Assembly: GCF_007990775.1 (NCBI RefSeq) | Contig: NZ_BJXB01000037.1 | Span: 1-47,851, forward strand | Origin: Deinococcus cellulosilyticus NBRC 106333 = KACC 11606 | GTDB taxonomy: Bacteria; Deinococcota; Deinococci; Deinococcales; Deinococcaceae | DNA length: 47,851 nt | Direction: 5' to 3' | Part shown: positions 15,684-24,698 of the stretch, piece by piece | Layout: every line of letters starts with the position of its first letter | How positions within the stretch are numbered: the first letter of the stretch is position 1 | Position numbers and translations under genes: made by a program | Notes under the pieces: generated by a model | Seen by the model: only the letters and a program-made list of their open reading frames with translations | Database searches by the model: none | What the model was told of the DNA's origin: nothing

Positions 15684-17074
15684 TCAGGTTCGCGCCTGAG
15701 CAAGACGTTTCTGTCCGCCCACCATCAGGGTCACTAACGCACCCACTCCGGCAAGCACTGCTGCAGAGATGAATGCCGCCTGGAATCCGGAGAGCAGACC
15801 CTCTGGTCCAGTTGTGGTGTTCGCCTGGGCAATCAGTCCGATCAGCGCGAGACCCACCGCACTCCCCACCTGGTAGGTGGTGTTCACCACACCGCTCGCC
15901 AGTCCCCCCTCTTCGGGTTTCGCTCCAGACACGCTGAGGATGGTGGCGGGAATGTACGCCAGGGACATTCCGAGGGCAGCAATCAATGTGGCGGGAAGCA
16001 CATCAATGAGGAAGTTGCCGTCCACAGGAGCACGAGCGAGCAAGAGCAGTGCTCCAGCCAGCAGAACGAGGCCCACGGTGAGGTTCATTTTCACCCCGAA
16101 GCGACCGATCAGGTTCCCGGTCACCCCGACCATCAGGGCCATGATCGCCAGGGTCATCGGCAAGAGGGCCAGGCCACTGTTGAGGGCACTGAGGCCCAGC
16201 ACCTGCTGCAGGTAGAGGTTCAGGAAGAACCACAGGGGAATCCAGCTTCCAGCAAGCAGCACATTGATGGTGTTGCCGATGGCGAGGTTCGGGCGGGAGA
16301 ACAGGGTCAGGGGCATCAGGGGGTCACGACGGGACGCTTGCAGCAGGATGAAAATCAGCAGCAGCACCACCCCGAGAACGAGTGCACCGAGGGTCAGGCC
16401 CGTGAGGCCACGCTCGGCCTGCACGATGCCGTACACCAGGCTGGACAGACCCAGCGTCACAGTGAGGGCTCCGGGCACATCCACCGATCCCCTGGAACGC
16501 TGGCCTGCAGGGAGAATCGAGCGGCTGAACAAGAGCACCAGAAGGCCAACGGGCACGTTCACCAGGAACACCCATTCCCAGCTGAGGTACTGGGTGAACA
16601 CCCCTCCAAGGAACACCCCGGCGCTCCCTCCAGCAGCAGCGGACGCCCCCCAGAAACCCATGGCTTTGCCGAGTTCCTGCGGACGGGCACCGAAGAGTTG
16701 CATCAAGAGGGTCATGGCCGCAGGGGCAATCAACGCCGCCCCTGCACCTTGCAGGGCCCGGGCGGTGTTGAGGATGCCTTCACTGGAGGCCACGCCGGCC
16801 AGCAGTGACGCCAGGGTGAGGATGAGGAAGCCCAGCAGGAAGATCCTTCGGGGACCGAACAGGTCCGCGAGTCGGCCCCCCAGGAGGAGCAGGCCCCCGA
16901 AGACAATCACGTAACTGTTGAAGATCCAGGAGAGGTTGTGTTGCTGAATGGAGAGTTCCTGCTGGATGGCAGGGAGGGCCACCCCGAGTGAATCGAGGTG
17001 TCCATGATGACAAAAAACTGGGCCAGGCACAGGATGAACAGGGCCTGCCAGCGGCGGGGGTCGGGGGTGCTCAT
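15684..17074 (-). pseudogene. MFS drug/metabolite exporter (DHA2, EmrB/QacA-like), frameshifted near the N-terminus
   Basis: A 14-helix type major facilitator. Motif A is visible as LGGRLADLFGPRRIFLLGF. The natural start is the ATG at 17074 (GGAGGA upstream), giving MSTPDPRRWQALFILCLAQF and FVIMDTSI. The frame then breaks around 16986-16992: the continuation GVALPAIQQELSIQQHNLSW lies in another frame, where an intact gene would read MDTSI-V-GVALP (5 nt instead of 3 between the two parts). The other 440 codons are undamaged, so this is a very recent mutation or a sequencing error. It is preceded by a 24-codon gene whose stop overlaps its start, and the pair lies behind a CsoR-like palindrome. 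Confidence 0.8.
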
Positions 17075-17145
17075 GCTTGTTTCCTCCAGAAGTAAAGGGC
17101 AGCCAGCAGGGCCACGAGGATGAGGGCAATCAAAATTCTGGGCAT
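17071..17145 (-). CDS. 24-residue single-helix membrane peptide
   Basis: A tiny gene: Met-Pro-Arg, then a hydrophobic helix (ILIALILVALLAALYF) and a basic tail WRKQA. It has AAAGGA 6 nt before the ATG, and its TGA overlaps the ATG of the MFS gene (ATGA), so it is positioned for translational coupling. Both features are unlikely by chance. It may be a small accessory subunit of the MFS pump or just a coupling leader peptide. Confidence 0.6.
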   Translation of the reverse strand: MPRILIALILVALLAALYFWRKQA

Positions 17146-17190
17146 GAAGGGTCCTTTCCCGAAGCCCGATGGGCTCAGGATCAAAAACTC

Positions 17191-17214
17191 AACCATCCCC
17201 CCAGGGGGATGGTT
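17191..17214 (-). promoter_or_regulatory. CsoR-like palindrome / hairpin between copZ and the 24-residue gene
   Basis: Perfect 11-bp arms AACCATCCCCC (17191-17201) and GGGGGATGGTT (17204-17214) around CA. On the minus strand it is followed by GAGTTTTTG, so it may act both as terminator for copZ (stop at 17228) and as a copper-sensor site for the small gene and MFS downstream. Confidence 0.55.
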
Positions 17215-17227
17215 GTGGGGTTGTGGG

Positions 17228-17425
17228 TCAGGAGATCAGGGTGGCCCCGTAGCCTTCTTCGCGGATGGTTTCCAGCACCAAGTCCGCCTCGACCTGGCCT
17301 TCAATGGTGGCGACTTCGGTCTGGAAGTCAATTTTTGCCGTCTTCACCCCGTCGAGTTTGCCGAGGACGTGTTCGAGGGTGCGGACACAACTGCCGCAGT
17401 GCATGCCGGTGACTTGAATGTTCAT
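17228..17425 (-). CDS. copZ: Copper chaperone, HMA domain (CopZ-like)
   Basis: 65 residues forming a single heavy-metal-associated domain: MNIQVTGMHCGSCVRTLEHV with the Cu(I)-binding CxxC at residues 10-13, and the ending EEGYGATLIS. Such chaperones carry Cu(I) to the HMA domains of CopA. The ribosome site AAAGGAG is 6 nt before the ATG. It is the first gene of a unit reading into the 24-residue gene and the frameshifted MFS. A second, more distant CopZ lies next to csoR (19471-19674). Confidence 0.9.
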   Translation of the reverse strand: MNIQVTGMHCGSCVRTLEHVLGKLDGVKTAKIDFQTEVATIEGQVEADLVLETIREEGYGATLIS

Positions 17426-17439
17426 GGTGTGCTCCTTTC

Positions 17440-17494
17440 AATACCCCCCAGGGGGGATATGGGAATGATGAACCCAAATCACCAGATTTGTCAA
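17440..17494 (-). promoter_or_regulatory. copZ promoter with CsoR box
   Basis: Minus strand TTGACA (17494-17489)-18-CATCAT (17470-17465). Around the expected start site lies the palindrome CCCCCC-A-GGGGGG flanked by AT (17441-17460). Confidence 0.65.
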
Positions 17495-17505
17495 GCCCTG
17501 ATTTG

Positions 17506-17572
17506 TTGATCCCCCATCAGGGGTCCCTATGATGCGCAGGATTTTCTACCCATCCCTGACAGGAGGAGAGCA
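17506..17572 (+). promoter_or_regulatory. Orphan promoter, CsoR-like box and ribosome site with no start codon
   Basis: TTGATC (17506-17511)-16-TATGAT (17528-17533), overlapped by GATCCCC-N5-GGGGTCC (17508-17526). It is followed by GACAGGAGGAGAGCAAG, which closely resembles the copA leader (GACAGGAGGCAAGCATG) but without an ATG. It looks like the leader of a lost copper gene. Confidence 0.5.
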
Positions 17573-17656
17573 AGAAAAAGCTTCTATAGGACTCCATAAA
17601 AGTGATGGTCTCGAAAGTGAAATGCCGACATGCCTGCTGCTTGACCCCCGTCCTGC

Positions 17657-17685
17657 TTGAAATCCCCCACGGGGGATGCTAGAGT
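17657..17685 (+). promoter_or_regulatory. CsoR-box promoter of the glutaredoxin-like operon
   Basis: TTGAAA (17657-17662)-17-TAGAGT (17680-17685). The spacer is filled by the perfect palindrome ATCCCCC-AC-GGGGGAT (17662-17677). A leader with GGAGG precedes the ATG at 17718. Confidence 0.75.
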
Positions 17686-17717
17686 GCGAAACAAACCATC
17701 CCCCCAAGGAGGATCAC

Positions 17718-17975
17718 ATGGACACCCCGGTCACCGTGTACACCACCCCCCACTGTCCCTCATGCCACGCTGTGAAAACCTACCTGACGCAAAAAGGCAT
17801 TGCATTCACCGAGAAAGACGTCACCCAGAGTGAAGCAGCCCTGCAAGAAATGAAGGGAATCAGCGGGGTCAGGATTGCCCCGGTCACCCAGATCGGGGAT
17901 GAGGCCTTCTACGGGGACTTCCCCGTGCAGCGTCCCCACATCGACCAGGCCCTCAAAAAACTCGGGCTGCTTTGA
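17718..17975 (+). CDS. Glutaredoxin-like protein (NrdH/GrxC type)
   Basis: 85 residues with one thioredoxin-fold domain: VTVYTTPHCPSCHAVKTYLT (active site CPSC, residues 12-15) and RIAPVTQIGDEAFYG with the cis-proline. It reduces small disulfides or glutathionylated and bacillithiolated partners. The ATG at 17718 has AAGGAGG 6 nt upstream; the open frame before it is not conserved. It is transcribed from a promoter containing a CsoR box, so it is likely induced by copper, which oxidises thiols. It is followed after 24 nt by the saccharopine-dehydrogenase-like gene. Confidence 0.88.
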   Translation: MDTPVTVYTTPHCPSCHAVKTYLTQKGIAFTEKDVTQSEAALQEMKGISGVRIAPVTQIGDEAFYGDFPVQRPHIDQALKKLGLL

Positions 17976-17999
17976 GCCTTGCAACACAGGAGGCAACAC

Positions 18000-19076
18000 A
18001 TGCATGAACCCCAGGTGATGGTGGTTGGAGGGTACGGGCAGGTCGGGCAGGCAGCTGCCCTGCACCTGCTGACCCACACGGACTGCCACATCATTGTGGC
18101 CGGACGGAACCTGCAGCAAGCCCAGCGTTTCTGCGAAAAGCACGGTCCACGGATGACAGCCAGATTCCTGGACGCCCAGAAACCCGAAACCCACAGTCCA
18201 GCCCTGAAAGGGGTGGACCTGGTGGTGGTGTGCGCCGAGCAGTCCGACACCCACTTCCTGCAAGGGTGCATCCAACAGGGCATCCACTGCCTGGATGTCA
18301 CCGCCACCCCGGCTTACATCAGGGAGGCTGAAAAACTGCACCCACAAGCCCGGGAGGCAGGCACCACCGTCTTGCTGAGCGTGGGACTGGCCCCCGGACT
18401 CAGCAACCTGCTGGCCCGTCACGCCACCAGTCACCTGGACAGTGTTGAAAAGGTGGACCTCACGGTGATGCTGGGGCTCGGTGAGCACCACGGCAAAATG
18501 GCCGTGCAGTGGACGGTGGAGAACCTGATGCGGCCCTTTGAGGTGCAGGTGGCAGGCCAGGTCGGCACGGTGCCTCCCTTCTCCCAGGGCAGGACCGCAC
18601 GGTTTCCCCACCCTTACGGCCACAGGCGGGCGTACCGGTTCAATTTCTCAGACCAGCATGTGCTCACCCGGACCCTGCCTGCCCCGGAGGTGCACACCCG
18701 CTTGTGCTTTGATTCCAGAGGGGTGACAAACCTGCTGGCCTTCCTTTCCAGGGTGGGGGTGTTCCCCCTGCTGGAACGGCTGGGGGCACGCAGCATGCTG
18801 GAGGAGGTGTTCGGGCGTTTCCATGTGGGGAGTGAGGTGTTCGGCCTCTCGGTGGAAGCCCGCGGCACCCTGCAAGGCCAGAAGACCGTGTGGCAGGAGG
18901 GCCTGCTGGGACGGGGGGAAGGCCAGATCACCGGGCAGATGGCCGGCTGGAGTGCAGCACAAATCCTGCGTCAGGGGTTGCCTGGAGGGGTGTTCCACAG
19001 CGAGCAGGTGCTGTCTGCAGAGGGGGCGTTGCAGTTTGCCGCCACCTGCGGGGTCCAGTTGCACCTCGGGGGGTGA
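18000..19076 (+). CDS. Saccharopine dehydrogenase-like NAD(P)-binding protein
   Basis: 358 residues. The N-terminal Rossmann domain is clear (MVVGGYGQVGQAAALHLL, residues 7-24), with IVAGRN at the end of the second strand and DLVVVCAEQSD further on. It belongs to the saccharopine dehydrogenase/trans-acting enoyl reductase superfamily; the substrate cannot be read from sequence. The ATG at 18000 has a perfect AGGAGG 6 nt upstream, inside the gap after the glutaredoxin-like gene. The gene order and the upstream CsoR box place it in the copper regulon, which is unusual for this family. Confidence 0.85.
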   Translation: MHEPQVMVVGGYGQVGQAAALHLLTHTDCHIIVAGRNLQQAQRFCEKHGPRMTARFLDAQKPETHSPALKGVDLVVVCAEQSDTHFLQGCIQQGIHCLDVTATPAYIREAEKLHPQAREAGTTVLLSVGLAPGLSNLLARHATSHLDSVEKVDLTVMLGLGEHHGKMAVQWTVENLMRPFEVQVAGQVGTVPPFSQGRTARFPHPYGHRRAYRFNFSDQHVLTRTLPAPEVHTRLCFDSRGVTNLLAFLSRVGVFPLLERLGARSMLEEVFGRFHVGSEVFGLSVEARGTLQGQKTVWQEGLLGRGEGQITGQMAGWSAAQILRQGLPGGVFHSEQVLSAEGALQFAATCGVQLHLGG

Positions 19077-19094
19077 TGCCCCTTCAAAGTTGAA

Positions 19095-19116
19095 CCCCCC
19101 ACCGCAGGGTGGGGGG
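19095..19116. terminator. GC-rich hairpin between convergent genes
   Basis: Stem CCCCCCACC (19095-19103) / GGTGGGGGG (19108-19116) with a 4-nt loop. It lies between the ends of the saccharopine-type gene and csoR. No T-run follows, so it may be a weak bidirectional terminator. Confidence 0.5.
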
Positions 19117-19132
19117 CAGCTGGTGCTGGATT

Positions 19133-19468
19133 TTACTGGGTGAGTTTCATGGCTTCAAGCAGTTCATCGACGAGTTCGGTGGCGTCTCCCCGCTCACTGG
19201 CCGTGGCGACGTGCGCTTCCAGGTGACCCTTGAGGACCACTCCGGCCACCCCACTGAGTGCCCCCTGCACTGCCTTGATCTGCCTGAGGACATCCATGCA
19301 GTACACGTTGGGGTCTTCCAGCATCCGCTGGATGCTCTCCACATGGCCCCGGGCGATGGCAAGCCTGCGGTTGGCCCGTTTTCTGGCGTCTTCAGGCATG
19401 CACAGGTGGGTGTCGGTGTGGGTGGGATGGCAGCCCACATCTTCGGTTTTGCTGTCGGTTTTTTTCAT
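19133..19468 (-). CDS. csoR: CsoR-family copper-sensing repressor
   Basis: 111 residues, an all-helical DUF156/CsoR fold. The metal-site residues are Cys57 (VYCMDVLRQIKAVQGAL), His82 and His86 (LKGHLEAHV): Cys-His-His rather than the classical Cys-His-Cys. As I recall, the Thermus CsoR has the same variation. The N-terminal extension holds two more Cys and several His (CHPTHTDTHLC), possibly a second metal site. In the apo form CsoR binds GC-rich palindromes and Cu(I) releases it. It begins 2 nt after the stop of copZ (19471-19674) and shares its promoter, so it is autoregulated. It probably controls all boxes between 17191 and 19884. Confidence 0.92.
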   Translation of the reverse strand: MKKTDSKTEDVGCHPTHTDTHLCMPEDARKRANRRLAIARGHVESIQRMLEDPNVYCMDVLRQIKAVQGALSGVAGVVLKGHLEAHVATASERGDATELVDELLEAMKLTQ

Positions 19469-19470
19469 GT

Positions 19471-19674
19471 TCAGTTCCGGACCGTTGCCCCGTAACCCTC
19501 TTCAGTGACCGCCTGGATCAGGGCTTGCACATCGGCATTCCCTTCCACAGTGGCGGTGCCCTGCTGGAGGTTCACTTCGGCATTCTCCACGCCAGCAACG
19601 CTTTTGAGCGCACTCTTGACGGCTTTTTCGCAGTGTCCACAGCTCATTCCGCTGATGTTCAGTTCGACAGTCAT
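19471..19674 (-). CDS. copZ: Copper chaperone CopZ, HMA domain
   Basis: 67 residues, one HMA domain: MTVELNISGMSCGHCEKAVK with CxxC at residues 12-15, and the ending TEEGYGATVRN. It is the first gene of the copZ-csoR unit. The ATG at 19674 lies behind AAGGAGAAAGAGC; the open frame further upstream is the leader with the CsoR box. It should bind Cu(I) and pass it to CopA, which is transcribed divergently 220 nt away. The end of this gene is almost identical in pattern (EEGYGAT) to the other CopZ. Confidence 0.92.
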   Translation of the reverse strand: MTVELNISGMSCGHCEKAVKSALKSVAGVENAEVNLQQGTATVEGNADVQALIQAVTEEGYGATVRN

Positions 19675-19690
19675 GCTCTTTCTCCTTCTT

Positions 19691-19742
19691 CCCCCTCGGG
19701 GGGATATGGGACCAGTATAGGGCTTTTCGGAACTGCACGCAA
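19691..19742 (-). promoter_or_regulatory. copZ-csoR promoter with CsoR box
   Basis: Minus strand TTGCGT (19742-19737)-17-TATACT (19719-19714). The box CCCCC-TC-GGGGGG followed by ATAT (19691-19707) lies just after the expected start site. Confidence 0.65.
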
Positions 19743-19831
19743 GGGGCAACGAACACCGCAAGTGGGATAAATGTCACTTTCAGTGCTGATTTTCCAGGGC
19801 CGTTGCTGCGGAGGAACAACCAGGCTTCCGC

Positions 19832-19884
19832 TTGACCAATCCCCCTGAGGGGGATATAGTGGTTTCATACCCCCCTCAGGGGGA
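19832..19884 (+). promoter_or_regulatory. copA promoter with two CsoR boxes
   Basis: TTGACC (19832-19837)-17-TATAGT (19855-19860). Box 1, ATCCCCC-TGA-GGGGGAT (19839-19855), fills the spacer. Box 2, CCCCC-TCA-GGGGG (19871-19883), lies just after the start site and before the AGGAGG ribosome site. Confidence 0.8.
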
Positions 19885-19896
19885 CAGGAGGCAAGC

Positions 19897-22425
<2,529 letters not shown>

Positions 22426-22440
22426 AGTCCAGAGCTCCAG

Positions 22441-22467
22441 AACCCCAGGTGACCCCTGGGGTTTTTT
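22441..22467 (+). terminator. Rho-independent terminator of copA
   Basis: Stem AACCCCAGG (22441-22449) / CCTGGGGTT (22455-22463) with a 5-nt loop, ending in six T (22462-22467). The T-run touches the stop codon of the convergent regulator gene. Confidence 0.85.
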
Positions 22468-23114
22468 CATGTGTGGACGGGCGTGAGGGCAATGCGCAAC
22501 AGGTGCTTCTGGCTTCCGGAAGGCTTCTGGTACCGGGAGATCACCTGGGCGAGTTCCTGCTGCAATTGTTTGGCCTGCTCCTGGCTCAGGGAGAGGGTCG
22601 CCCAGTGGGTGAGCACCGCAGGCAACCCTTCTTGCAGGAGGTGCCCATGGAGTCGCCGGCCGTCGGTGCCGAGGTCGAGTTGGACTTCACCCACCCCACC
22701 GATCCACACCTGGTGCCGGTGCACGTCCAGCACACTCCGGTGGGTGGTTTCAACCAGTTCCCGGGTGAGGTGCCGGGCCTGGTGGGCATCGAAGTGCCCC
22801 ATCAGGTCCTCCAGGGTGCCGGAGGGAATGTGCTTCAGCGGGATGTCGAACCGGTCGGCCACCGCCCGGTACCAGCGGATGGTTTTGCCCTGCTGTTTTG
22901 CTGTTCTGACCTCCCGGATCAGTCCGGCAGAGAGGAGTTTTTTCACCCAGTACAGCATGCGGTGAGGTTCCAGACCCAGATCCTGGGCGGCCTCCCGGAC
23001 GGTTTTTTCCTGCCCGAGGAACACCCCGAGGTGCTGCAGGCTGCGGGGGTGGGTGAGCAGGTGCACTGTTGCAGGGTCATGGACCTGCAGGCTGGGTAAA
23101 ATTTCGGTGTCCAT
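22467..23114 (-). CDS. Winged-helix (ArsR-like) transcriptional regulator
   Basis: 215 residues. The N-terminal winged helix (about 14-75) reads VHLLTHPRSLQHLGVFLGQE, then KTVREAAQDLGLEPHRMLYWVKKLLSAGLI, as in ArsR-like regulators. The C-terminal half is basic and leucine/glutamine-rich, with no recognised domain. I start at 23114 rather than 23126, because TATGCT lies 7 nt upstream of it (leaderless) and would overlap the ATG at 23126. It is divergent from the metallo-beta-lactamase gene, and a perfect 12-bp inverted repeat covers its -10 and start codon, so it probably represses both genes. Confidence 0.8.
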   Translation of the reverse strand: MDTEILPSLQVHDPATVHLLTHPRSLQHLGVFLGQEKTVREAAQDLGLEPHRMLYWVKKLLSAGLIREVRTAKQQGKTIRWYRAVADRFDIPLKHIPSGTLEDLMGHFDAHQARHLTRELVETTHRSVLDVHRHQVWIGGVGEVQLDLGTDGRRLHGHLLQEGLPAVLTHWATLSLSQEQAKQLQQELAQVISRYQKPSGSQKHLLRIALTPVHT

Positions 23115-23127
23115 TTTACCCAGCATA
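23091..23127 (-). promoter_or_regulatory. Operator over the leaderless start of the winged-helix gene
   Basis: Perfect inverted repeat GCTGGGTAAAAT (23091-23102) / ATTTTACCCAGC (23113-23124) with a 10-nt spacer. It covers the start codon (23114-23112) and part of the -10 TATGCT (23127-23122). Confidence 0.7.
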
Positions 23128-23143
23128 CCGGCAAACTCAGTGC

Positions 23144-23890
23144 ATGCAGAAGCCTTCTTTTCATGTGCTCCTCCTCCAGCAGGAGTTCGGTCCCTTCCGT
23201 CGCACCTTCCACCTCACCCTGCTTTCTGACTCCCAGCATGGCCTGACCCTCATCGACACCGGGTTGCCCGGAGCGGAAATGCAGATCCTGGACTTCATCC
23301 AGCAACTCGGACATGACACTTCGGACCTGAAGGCCATCGTGCTGACCCACTCGGACATCGACCATGCTGGATCGGCACGTGCTTTGCAGGACCTCACCGG
23401 AGCACAGGTGTGGGCAGGCCTGGAAGAAAAACCCCAACTGGAGGGCACCTTGCCTCCCCTCCGCACTCCGCCAGCACACCTGCTGGCTCAGCTCCCTGCT
23501 GAACTGGCTTTGCAACTGGGTCGGGGATCTGTACCCGTGCAGGTGAACCGGACCTTGTCTGAAGGGGAAGTCCTACCGGGCGGGTGGAAGGTGATTTTCA
23601 CGCCCGGGCACACCCCGGGGCACCTGAGTGTGTTCCACCCTGACACTGGGGTGCTGGTGGCCGGGGACGCCGTGATGGTGAAAGAAGGGCGAGCGGTGTT
23701 TCCCGACAATTCCATGGACGTTGCTCAGGCCACACACTCCCTGAGCCGCCTCGCTGGGCTGGACGTTCAGCACCTCATTGCCCACCACGGAGGGGAAGTG
23801 TCTGGAGGGAACGTGCTGGACGCCTGGAGTTCCCCTGAAAGGGTCAAAAACCGAGGCGTTCCAGGGTGTCCTGATACAGCCTTGAAGTGA
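23144..23890 (+). CDS. Metallo-beta-lactamase-fold hydrolase
   Basis: 248 residues. Metal-site motifs: THSDIDHAG (HxDxDH type, Asp where most have His at the second place), FTPGHTPGH and AGDAVMV; the final His is in LIAHHGGEV. Glyoxalase-II-like hydrolases, lactonases and sulfur dioxygenases share this fold, and the substrate cannot be told. The ATG at 23144 is the first with a conserved N-terminus (FHVLLLQQEFGPFRRTFHLT). No ribosome site is clear. The last 15-20 codons run into the 3' end of the convergent tniB gene (47-bp overlap) and look foreign to the family, so the original end may have been replaced. Confidence 0.85.
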   Translation: MQKPSFHVLLLQQEFGPFRRTFHLTLLSDSQHGLTLIDTGLPGAEMQILDFIQQLGHDTSDLKAIVLTHSDIDHAGSARALQDLTGAQVWAGLEEKPQLEGTLPPLRTPPAHLLAQLPAELALQLGRGSVPVQVNRTLSEGEVLPGGWKVIFTPGHTPGHLSVFHPDTGVLVAGDAVMVKEGRAVFPDNSMDVAQATHSLSRLAGLDVQHLIAHHGGEVSGGNVLDAWSSPERVKNRGVPGCPDTALK

Positions 23891-24698
23891 CCTTTGCTCC
23901 TGATTGGGTGGCTTGCAGCACCACGTCTTCCAGCACGTCCAGCTGGTTGCCGATGATGCCCGATGTGCGCACGTACACCATCTCTGCCGCTTTCTGGTAG
24001 GTGTCTGTCCATTCCTCCAGCTTCAGGTGGGCGAAGAACGCCAGGGCCACGCCCAGGCTGTCCTCAAAAGTCAGGGCATCCATCTTGGTCCGGGTGAAGC
24101 GGGTGGAGGGTTCCGGGTTGATGGACAGGGCGTCCACCATGCGCTCAGTGCCCACCGGGACGATGCGAAGCCCGGCGTTGTTGAGGTCTTTGATTTTGGT
24201 GAGCATGTGGTGGCGGGTTTGTGTCCCGACACTCAGCACGTCATGGAATTCATCCAGCACGATGACCCTGGTGCCCACCACGTCCAGCAGGTTGAGGAGG
24301 TGTTCGGTGCGGGCGTCTTCGTTCCCACTGACTTTCACGGGCGTGACCAGGGCGAGCAGGCGGTCCACCAGCTGGGAGGTGTTCCTGAGGGGGGACATGC
24401 GCAGCAGCAAGATGGGTTTGAGGTCCAGTTCCTCCCCGAACACTGCAGGGTGCATTTTCATGAATTGGGTGATCAGGCGGCTCTTCCCGGAGTTTGCAGG
24501 TCCAATCAAGGCCAGGCTGCGTTCCCGGTGTCTGGGGGGATCGGTGACCAGGAAGGAAAGCCGCTGCAACAAAGTTTCGCGTTCAGGAATCAGGAACCAG
24601 GCGGATTCCCGGGACTCAATCAAAGCTTCGCGGGAGAAGCTCAACCCCGGCCCCGGTTGGAAGGTGGGGGTGCTTCCTCTATGGCAAAGCGGGGCCAC
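23844..24698 (-). CDS. tniB: TniB-type AAA+ ATPase of a Tn5053/Tn7-like element
   Basis: 284 residues. Walker A G66PANSGKS73, Walker B VIVLDEFHD with Asp149-Glu150, and the TniB/TnsC-like surroundings (RIVPVGTERMVDAL sensor region, TSGIIGNQLDVLEDVVLQA C-terminal helices). In Tn5053-type transposition TniB is the ATP-dependent target selector that activates the DDE transposase. It overlaps the end of tniA by 58 nt; this is the only Met-initiated start that keeps the conserved N-terminus. No tniQ or resolvase gene follows: the next frame is the convergent hydrolase. The pair may be an immobilised remnant or may need no TniQ. Confidence 0.88.
   Translation of the reverse strand: MAPLCHRGSTPTFQPGPGLSFSREALIESRESAWFLIPERETLLQRLSFLVTDPPRHRERSLALIGPANSGKSRLITQFMKMHPAVFGEELDLKPILLLRMSPLRNTSQLVDRLLALVTPVKVSGNEDARTEHLLNLLDVVGTRVIVLDEFHDVLSVGTQTRHHMLTKIKDLNNAGLRIVPVGTERMVDALSINPEPSTRFTRTKMDALTFEDSLGVALAFFAHLKLEEWTDTYQKAAEMVYVRTSGIIGNQLDVLEDVVLQATQSGAKVTSRLYQDTLERLGF

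Noticed and set aside
17191..17214. Pure transcription terminator
   Set aside because: It could terminate copZ, but its CCCCC/GGGGG core matches the other CsoR-like boxes, so I list it as a dual-purpose regulatory palindrome.
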